This document shows, piece after piece, positions 6,221 to 10,949 of a DNA stretch of 13,070 bases. Where the stretch lies: the NCBI GenBank assembly GCA_016650355.1, contig JAENVX010000192.1:1-13070 (forward strand). Direction: 5' to 3'. Numbering within the stretch: the first letter of the stretch is position 1; every line of letters begins with the position of its first letter. The notes beneath the pieces were generated by a model, which searched no databases, was not told the DNA's origin, and worked only from the letters and a program-made list of their open reading frames with translations. A program made the position numbers and the translations under genes. The stretch is from Bacteroidia bacterium. Lineage in GTDB: Bacteria; Bacteroidota; Bacteroidia; Cytophagales; Cyclobacteriaceae.

Positions 6221-7705
6221 TTAACCATTATACCTTGCATGTATGTCTATCAATTGACCGTGCTGAACCTTTATTCGTTCCAGTAATGCGTTCGTGACCT
6301 TTTGCATCGGTTCCCGTAGCCGATCAACATTTAAGATTATATAGCCACCGGTGACATCGCTAGTTTGTTGCTTGTGGTTCAAAAGTGCCTTTACGGTATA
6401 GCTGGACAAATCAAGGCTTTCGGCAAGGGTTGCAAAAGTTCGCCGCAGATCGTGACATGAAAAGGTTATCCCGGTGATTGCTGTTACGGCATCAATGGCA
6501 CGCTTCGGCTCAACAATAAATCCGGTCTTTCCTTCACCTGGAAAAACGTATTGAGAAGCAAGTCTGGACTCAGCCAAGGCAATCCGGTTGTATGCCGCTT
6601 GATGTTGTTTCAAGGTTAATCTGCCAGCATCGATAAGCGCCACTTTTGCCTCGGCCAGTTCTGTTTTCAATCCCTCTTTACGGTCTGTCAAGAGTGTACG
6701 CAGGTAGTCGCTTAATGGTAGGGTATGGGGTTCCTTGTTTTTGGTAACACCGGTCATTCCACCAATCAAAGTAAAACAGCCCTCCTGAAAATCAACTTGC
6801 TTCCATTGCAGTGTCGCGGCCTCTTTGCGTCGCAGTCCGGTGAACAGTAAAAACAAAAGAAAGTCCCTCATTACTGAATTGTCCAGCCCGTCAACAGCCT
6901 TGTGCCATGCGGGAAGGTCGCTGTTCTTGATAAGGGTGCGCCGCCGATCTACCATGAACCACGCCTTTCTTTTCCGTGACGAAAGAATGTTGACCGGGTT
7001 CGCATATGGGATGCCGCCTTCTTCATCTTCAAAAGCATAATTCAAAACGGCTCGTAGTGTCCGCATACAGTTGTCAGCCGCCGCCTCTTTGCGCTTCGCG
7101 TCAGGAGGAGCAATCGCTTTCAGTTTCGGTTTGTCCTTGCGACCCTTCACGGTGTCTATCTCTTTTTTTAGTGCTTGCCTCTGTCGTTTACCGGCGGCAA
7201 TATCGCGGTGTCGTTCTGTTACCAAGTCGCGCGTAATTTCCACCGCCGGTTTATTCAGCCAGTCTGCAAGGTACAACCTAAATAAGTCTTGATATGTTGT
7301 AACGGTTCGCGGTTTAAGCTTGCCCTTTTGAACATAATCATCAAGCGCCGTCTGTAGAGTAATTCCCTGTTGCTTTTCTTCCTGGCGTTTTTCTTCATCT
7401 TTCCGGTTTTTTTCCCGCTCTACTCCATTCGGGTCAATACCAGCAGCCATGTCTCCAAGCTTGATCTTGGCTTCTCTTCTGGCATCTTCAGCGCTTATCA
7501 ACTTGACACTCTTCATCATCACCCGTATTCTTCGGGTTCCAATAATTGCCCGTACAAAATATTTTTTGCCGCTGGCGGATATACGAACACCGAAGCCGTC
7601 AAGCTCCGTATCGTAATAGTCAATTTGCTTGCCCTTGTCGGCAAAGGGTAGCTTATCGACGATAAGCTTTGTCAGCTTGATTTTCTTCATATCGGCATCA
7701 CTCAT
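6221..7705 (-). CDS. int: P4-type tyrosine integrase
   Basis: Site-specific tyrosine recombinase that inserts and excises the element at the tRNA-Arg gene. Residues about 8-95 form the arm-binding domain (DUF4102 type; YDTELDGFGVRISASGKKYF). A charged linker runs to 115 and the SAM-like core-binding domain from about 116 to 235. The catalytic domain carries Arg292 (FTGLRRKEA), His418 and Arg421 (CHDLRRTFA), His444 (LLNHKQQTSD) and nucleophile Tyr455 (GGYI), so it looks active. At 494 residues it is longer than usual (about 400). Lysine-rich extra residues lie around 170-205 and a helical insert around 343-382. ATG at 7705 has no clear ribosome binding site. Two ATAGGGTCAA repeats overlap this start. 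Transcription runs away from the tRNA fragment, into the element. Confidence 0.93.
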   Translation of the reverse strand: MSDADMKKIKLTKLIVDKLPFADKGKQIDYYDTELDGFGVRISASGKKYFVRAIIGTRRIRVMMKSVKLISAEDARREAKIKLGDMAAGIDPNGVEREKNRKDEEKRQEEKQQGITLQTALDDYVQKGKLKPRTVTTYQDLFRLYLADWLNKPAVEITRDLVTERHRDIAAGKRQRQALKKEIDTVKGRKDKPKLKAIAPPDAKRKEAAADNCMRTLRAVLNYAFEDEEGGIPYANPVNILSSRKRKAWFMVDRRRTLIKNSDLPAWHKAVDGLDNSVMRDFLLFLLFTGLRRKEAATLQWKQVDFQEGCFTLIGGMTGVTKNKEPHTLPLSDYLRTLLTDRKEGLKTELAEAKVALIDAGRLTLKQHQAAYNRIALAESRLASQYVFPGEGKTGFIVEPKRAIDAVTAITGITFSCHDLRRTFATLAESLDLSSYTVKALLNHKQQTSDVTGGYIILNVDRLREPMQKVTNALLERIKVQHGQLIDIHARYNG

Positions 7706-7724
7706 AGGGTCAATATAGGGTCAA
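7704..7724. repeat. Two ATAGGGTCAA direct repeats, 11-bp period, over the int start
   Basis: ATAGGGTCAA at 7704-7713 is repeated at 7715-7724, one helical turn apart. The repeats overlap the integrase start codon and leader. This suits cooperative binding on one DNA face, for example integrase arm sites or autorepression. Confidence 0.5.
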
Positions 7725-7749
7725 CAATACAGAAAACTACACTAGGTGT

Positions 7750-7812
7750 TGATAGAACATGAATACGGTACAAGTAATTGATTGTCAAGCAATTATAGAA
7801 GATGATAGAACA
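7750..7812. repeat. TGATAGAACA direct repeats between int and the attachment site
   Basis: TGATAGAACA occurs at 7750-7759 and 7803-7812, 53 bases apart. They flank the candidate integrase promoter and lie 33-95 bases from the tRNA fragment, where arm-type sites for integrase or excisionase are expected. Confidence 0.4.
7760..7788 (-). promoter_or_regulatory. Candidate int promoter
   Basis: On the minus strand, a perfect TTGACA (7788-7783) is followed after 17 bases by TATTCA (7765-7760), about 55 bases before the integrase ATG. The -10 is poor (3 of 6), which would suit a tightly controlled integrase promoter. One TGATAGAACA repeat adjoins the -10. Confidence 0.4.
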
Positions 7813-7821
7813 GGACGGGGT

Positions 7822-7844
7822 TTTGTAAAGGGCGTTTTTACAAA
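7822..7844. repeat. Inverted repeat touching the tRNA fragment
   Basis: TTTGTAAA (7822-7829) and TTTACAAA (7837-7844) form a perfect 8-bp inverted repeat with a 7-base loop. Its right edge touches the first base of tRNA homology (7845), so it lies on the element side of the junction and could position recombination proteins. Confidence 0.4.
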
Positions 7845-7889
7845 CTACGAATCCGTAGGTCGGGCGTTCGAATCGCTCCAGGCGCGCCA
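7845..7889 (+). other. attR: 3' fragment of tRNA-Arg(ACG) at the element end
   Basis: These 45 bases fold as the 3' part of a tRNA: anticodon loop CTACGAA (7845-7851, anticodon ACG), 3' anticodon strand TCCGT, variable bases AGGTC, T arm GGGCG-TTCGAAT-CGCTC (7862-7878, one G-T pair), acceptor strand CAGGCGC, base G, and encoded CCA (7887-7889). The bases before 7845 cannot pair with TCCGT, and no D arm or 5' acceptor strand is present, so this is not a working gene. It is the duplicated 3' piece left when a P4-type integrase enters a tRNA gene. The break lies at the anticodon loop, a usual crossover place. Which side is called left or right is arbitrary. Confidence 0.85.
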
Positions 7890-7899
7890 AAAAAATCAA

Positions 7900-7932
7900 G
7901 GGGTTACGGATTATGCCGTAGCCCCTTTTTTT
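7900..7932 (+). terminator. Rho-independent terminator, probably of the original tRNA-Arg gene
   Basis: GGGGTTACGG (7900-7909) pairs with CCGTAGCCCC (7916-7925) through one G-T pair, with a 6-base loop and seven T's after it. It starts 10 bases past the CCA of the tRNA fragment, so it is likely the native tRNA terminator and marks chromosomal DNA beyond the element. Confidence 0.85.
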
Positions 7933-8144
7933 ATATTGTCATGTAAACTGTCATGGGGCGTATATTTTTCAACAATTTTCAGCTAAGGCGGCGTGGGATT
8001 AGTTCCTATGTTATAAGCGGAGCTGATTGCCAGACCTATTTCAAGTACATGATACTCTTGATGCAACCCCGCGGACATGCATTGGTGAACGGGTGAATGA
8101 ATCCAGTTATAATAATTTTGTACCCCTCAGGTTCTCAAACGTAC

Positions 8145-8150
8145 TATAAT
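8145..8150 (+). promoter_or_regulatory. Candidate -10 box of the small membrane protein gene
   Basis: A perfect TATAAT lies 47 bases before the ATG at 8198. The nearest -35-like sequence (TTGTAC, 8118-8123) is 21 bases away, which is too far for a standard promoter, so an activator may be needed or this is not a promoter. Confidence 0.3.
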
Positions 8151-8197
8151 TAAAGCATGGGAAAAACAACCCAAATCCGTTAACAAGAGGTGGGATT

Positions 8198-8317
8198 ATG
8201 GCAACATTTACGCTGCTGATTATAGTCGGACTTCTCTCATTGGCTATTACACCATGGATAGGCCATCTGAACCAAAATACGTTTCATCACACAGACTTGA
8301 TGGCTGGAGATGAGTGA
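8198..8317 (+). CDS. 39-residue single-span membrane protein
   Basis: A short open frame starting ATG GCA ACA and ending TGA at 8315-8317. The product begins MATFTLLIIVGLLSLAITPW, one clear transmembrane helix (about residues 3-20), followed by a hydrophilic tail with three His residues (HLNQNTFHHTDLMAGDE). AAGAGGTG sits 6-7 bases before the ATG, a TATAAT box lies upstream, and a strong terminator starts 30 bases after the stop, so a dedicated short transcript is likely. I do not recognise a family. Small proteins like this often bind a larger membrane complex or signal stress, but no partner is visible. Confidence 0.6.
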   Translation: MATFTLLIIVGLLSLAITPWIGHLNQNTFHHTDLMAGDE

Positions 8318-8347
8318 GAAGATTGGTACAACTGTGCAAACAATAAC

Positions 8348-8384
8348 AAAGGCTGGCCGGAATCTTTCTGGCCAGCCTTTATAT
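8348..8384 (+). terminator. Strong Rho-independent terminator
   Basis: AAAGGCTGGCC (8348-8358) and GGCCAGCCTTT (8370-8380) form a perfect 11-bp stem with an 11-base loop, followed by TATATTTT. It ends the transcript of the 39-residue protein gene. Confidence 0.85.
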
Positions 8385-8735
8385 TTTGATTGGCACATGG
8401 AGAATCACTGATAGCAATTGATGAGTTGGTGAAGGGATGGTTAACATTCTCAACTCAAGGTGCTTCTGGAAACATTGATGAAGTTGAACTATGGGATCAC
8501 AATAAAAATTTAAAATAAAGCACTTTGCTAAATTATTTTACCAAGCTACAATTTATTGTGAATATGATAAACTTAATTTTATTCTGTGAATTTGATGATT
8601 TGCTTTGTTGTTTGTGATTCTGTTTATACGTTTTGGTTGTAAAAACAATTTATGGCTTTATATCGAAACTATATACTCTAACAATATTCAGAATAAGAAG
8701 CATGCGTAACAAACTGTACTGCCAATCCAGAACTT
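8385..8735. other. AT-rich gap with a possible coding remnant
   Basis: The first part (8389-8518) holds an open stretch of about 43 codons read from a TTG just after a TGA, with a protein-like end (DELVKGWLTFSTQGASGNID, stop TAA). It has no start signal and I do not recognise it; it may be the tail of a lost gene. The rest, about 8520-8735, is very AT-rich with no convincing gene. TTGTAA (8637-8642) and TATATC (8659-8664), 16 bases apart, are a weak promoter candidate for the hemerythrin gene. Confidence 0.3.
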
Positions 8736-8748
8736 AAGGAGATTAGTG

Positions 8749-9135
8749 ATGGCATACATTGTATGGAAAGACAGTTTTGACATTGGTGTACCAGAGATGG
8801 ATTATCAGCATAAGCTATTTGTTAGTTATATAAATGAGCTACACAAATCTATTCAATTTGGTTATTCTAAATTAAATGTTGTTATAACCCTCAAAAAGTT
8901 GGCTGATTATATAGAAGTACACTTTGTAGAAGAAGAAAAATTATTGATATCAATTAATTATCCAATGCTTGAAGTACAAATAAAACAGCATGCATATTTT
9001 ATTTCTGAATTAGCATCAATGAAAAACACATATATGAGTAAAACTCAAACAGCAAATAACATGCTTATATTCATGAAAGATTGGTTTTTGCATCATATTA
9101 CAACAGAAGACATTAAATATGCAGAGTTTATCTAG
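8749..9135 (+). CDS. Bacteriohemerythrin with one iron-ligand His replaced by Gln
   Basis: A 128-residue single-domain hemerythrin, a four-helix bundle holding a di-iron centre that binds O2; in bacteria used for oxygen delivery, storage or sensing in the cytoplasm. The N-terminal YIVWKDSFDIGVPEMDYQH is typical. Of the seven usual ligands, His21, His58, Glu62, His81, His116 and Asp121 are present. The position expected to be His in YP-x4-H-x3-H is Gln77 (YPMLEVQIKQH). This could weaken or change the iron site. ATG at 8749 is chosen over the adjoining GTG at 8746 because AAGGAG lies 7 bases before it. The gene is very AT-rich compared with the polysaccharide genes that follow and stands alone. 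Confidence 0.88.
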   Translation: MAYIVWKDSFDIGVPEMDYQHKLFVSYINELHKSIQFGYSKLNVVITLKKLADYIEVHFVEEEKLLISINYPMLEVQIKQHAYFISELASMKNTYMSKTQTANNMLIFMKDWFLHHITTEDIKYAEFI

Positions 9136-9248
9136 TATACAGCAAATATCCCACAGATTATTGAATATACTTTTCAAGAGGTCCAGCAGTCTTCTTTATC
9201 TTCCCCGCCAGAGTTGTTTGTGATATAAATTCCGATTCATAGTCCAAT

Positions 9249-10685
9249 ATGAATTTCAAATGGTTGTCTCTAATGCTCAAACAACAATCAAAATTACTCA
9301 CCAGACTTAACGTTATTATTGATGTTGTTGTCATATTGATCGCTTTCAATCTGTCGTATGATGTCATTCAATTGTATTCCGCGCGTCTTTCCTCCTTTCA
9401 GAGCTATGTCTGGTCGCTTGCGATTATCATCCCTGCCTGGCTCTTTTTTATGACATATATCGGCATGTATAACTCCATGCGGACAAAGTCATTTTCGACA
9501 ATTATTGGTGGTCTTGTTAAGGTACATATAGCCGGAGGTCTTATCACGGCTTCATGCGTTTACTTCATTGACCCTATAGGCTACAGCAGGTTCCTGTTCG
9601 CTCATTTCTTGATTATCTCGCTGGTGTTAAGCATTATTGTTAAGTGTGTAGTGTCGCTGTTGTTGAAATATTTTCGTCGCAAAGGATATAATAGCAGAAA
9701 TATTCTTCTTGTCGGATCCGGTCCCAAGATCAAATCATTTGTTGATATTATCAGCAGTCATGCTGATTGGGGGTTGACAATCGTTGGTATTGTCGGCCTC
9801 GAGAACGATACTGCAGGTAAGAGCATTGCGGGCTGTACGTATTTGGGCGACATCAACAGGTTGGTGAAGATATGTAAAGAAGGCAACATTGATGAGGTTG
9901 TGTTTTCATTACCCCATGGGCAGATGTTACTGGTTGATGAATATCTGATTATGTTGCAGGAAATGGGTATAACAGTGCGTCTGGTGATTGACCTGTATGA
10001 CTCCCCGACCTCGCGCAAGGAACTAGCCATGTTCCCTGGTGACATCCCGATTCTGACTTACCATAGTAAAGCATTTGACGAGGGGCAGCTTTTTCTTAAG
10101 CGTTGCCTTGATATTGTAGGTGCTGTTGTCGGTTTAATGTTTACTGGTGTTATGTTGCCGTTTATTGCTATTGCAATCCGCCTTGAAACTCCGGGACCAA
10201 TTTTTTTCGGTCAGAACCGCGTTGGCGAGAACGGCCGGATATTCAAATGCTGGAAATTTCGTTCCATGCTTGTTGATGCCGAAGAGCACAAGAATGAACT
10301 GATAGCGCACAACGAAATGCAAGGCGCCATGTTCAAGATGAAGGATGACCCCCGCGTCACAAATACCGGCAGGTTTATTCGCAAAACAAGCATTGATGAG
10401 TTGCCGCAGTTCTGGAATGTGTTGAAGGGGGAAATGAGTCTGGTCGGTACCCGGCCACCAACAATGGATGAGGTCGCAACTTACGAAAACTGGCATCGCA
10501 AGCGGATCTGTATCAGGCCCGGCATCACCGGACTGTGGCAGGTGAGCGGTCGTAACCAGATCAAGGCGTTTGATGAAGTGGTCAGACTGGATATCCGATA
10601 TATTGAAGAATGGTCGTTATGGCTTGATATAAAGATTCTGGCACGTACGATCTGGGTTGTCATTGCCGGCAATGGTGCGAGGTGA
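9249..10685 (+). CDS. Exopolysaccharide polyprenyl glycosylphosphotransferase (WbaP/WcaJ type)
   Basis: Inner-membrane enzyme that starts polysaccharide synthesis by moving a sugar-1-phosphate from a nucleotide sugar to undecaprenyl phosphate. Membrane helices lie at about 20-40, 53-72, 88-106 and 115-139. A soluble Rossmann-like domain follows (NILLVGSGPK at 151-160). The C-terminal transferase domain begins with the KRCLDIVGAVVG membrane hairpin at 284. It contains GQNRVGENGR (321-330), KFRSM (336-340), the catalytic Asp-Glu pair in SIDELPQFWNVLKGEMSLVG (383-384), TRPP and RPGITGLWQVSGR (423-435). Length 478 is normal. The ATG at 9249 has no clear ribosome binding site; ATG at 9273 is possible. 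Sugar specificity cannot be told. The export gene follows after 264 bases. Confidence 0.92.
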   Translation: MNFKWLSLMLKQQSKLLTRLNVIIDVVVILIAFNLSYDVIQLYSARLSSFQSYVWSLAIIIPAWLFFMTYIGMYNSMRTKSFSTIIGGLVKVHIAGGLITASCVYFIDPIGYSRFLFAHFLIISLVLSIIVKCVVSLLLKYFRRKGYNSRNILLVGSGPKIKSFVDIISSHADWGLTIVGIVGLENDTAGKSIAGCTYLGDINRLVKICKEGNIDEVVFSLPHGQMLLVDEYLIMLQEMGITVRLVIDLYDSPTSRKELAMFPGDIPILTYHSKAFDEGQLFLKRCLDIVGAVVGLMFTGVMLPFIAIAIRLETPGPIFFGQNRVGENGRIFKCWKFRSMLVDAEEHKNELIAHNEMQGAMFKMKDDPRVTNTGRFIRKTSIDELPQFWNVLKGEMSLVGTRPPTMDEVATYENWHRKRICIRPGITGLWQVSGRNQIKAFDEVVRLDIRYIEEWSLWLDIKILARTIWVVIAGNGAR

Positions 10686-10728
10686 GAGGGGTGTCTGCCT
10701 CGATTGCCAAACGACAGCTATTCAAAAA

Positions 10729-10757
10729 TTGCATGCCAGGATGCTATGATATATAAC
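10729..10757 (+). promoter_or_regulatory. Candidate promoter of the export gene
   Basis: TTGCAT (10729-10734) and TATAAC (10752-10757) are 17 bases apart, with a good -10 (5 of 6). Transcription from here would include the whole 10773-10903 repeat structure in the leader. Confidence 0.4.
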
Positions 10758-10772
10758 GTAGCCCTATAAACA

Positions 10773-10848
10773 GGATAGGTACGTTATCGAAGTTATATTC
10801 TGCCAGCTCCAATAAGCGGGATAAGTACGTTCACGAAATCTTTTCTGC
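10773..10848 (+). repeat. Two direct repeats of about 30 bases, 46-base period
   Basis: Both copies (10773-10803 and 10819-10848) share GGATA-GTACGTT-CGAA and end TTCTGC; roughly four of five positions agree. The 3' half of each also reappears inverted downstream. Confidence 0.6.
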
Positions 10849-10903
10849 AAAAAAAACGTGCAGAAAAAATTTCTATCGTACTAAAAGCGCAGAATATAAC
10901 TTC
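10789..10903. repeat. 115-nt nested inverted repeat in the export gene leader
   Basis: GAAGTTATATTCTGC (10789-10803) is perfectly inverted at 10889-10903. Inside it, AGTACG (10824-10829) pairs with 10877-10882, GAAAT (10835-10839) with 10869-10873, and TTTTCTGCA (10841-10849) with 10859-10867 around a 9-base A-rich loop. The result is one long, interrupted stem of about 35 pairs. It ends 46 bases before the ATG of the export gene. It lacks a T-run, so it is not a simple terminator. It may be a leader RNA, a cluster of protein-binding sites or a small mobile repeat. Confidence 0.7.
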
Positions 10904-10949
10904 TGACTAACTAATATTACCCGGCGAAAACAGGTTAGGAGACAGAGTG

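Noticed and set aside
7702..7899. Minus-strand open frame across the tRNA fragment (peptide with RFERPTYGF)
   Set aside because: It is the antisense of the tRNA T arm and anticodon region, a common false gene; the RNA reading explains the bases better.
10686..10949. Possible cyclic-di-GMP (GEMM) riboswitch before the export gene
   Set aside because: The conserved GEMM core bases are not present; the structure is made of nested repeats instead.
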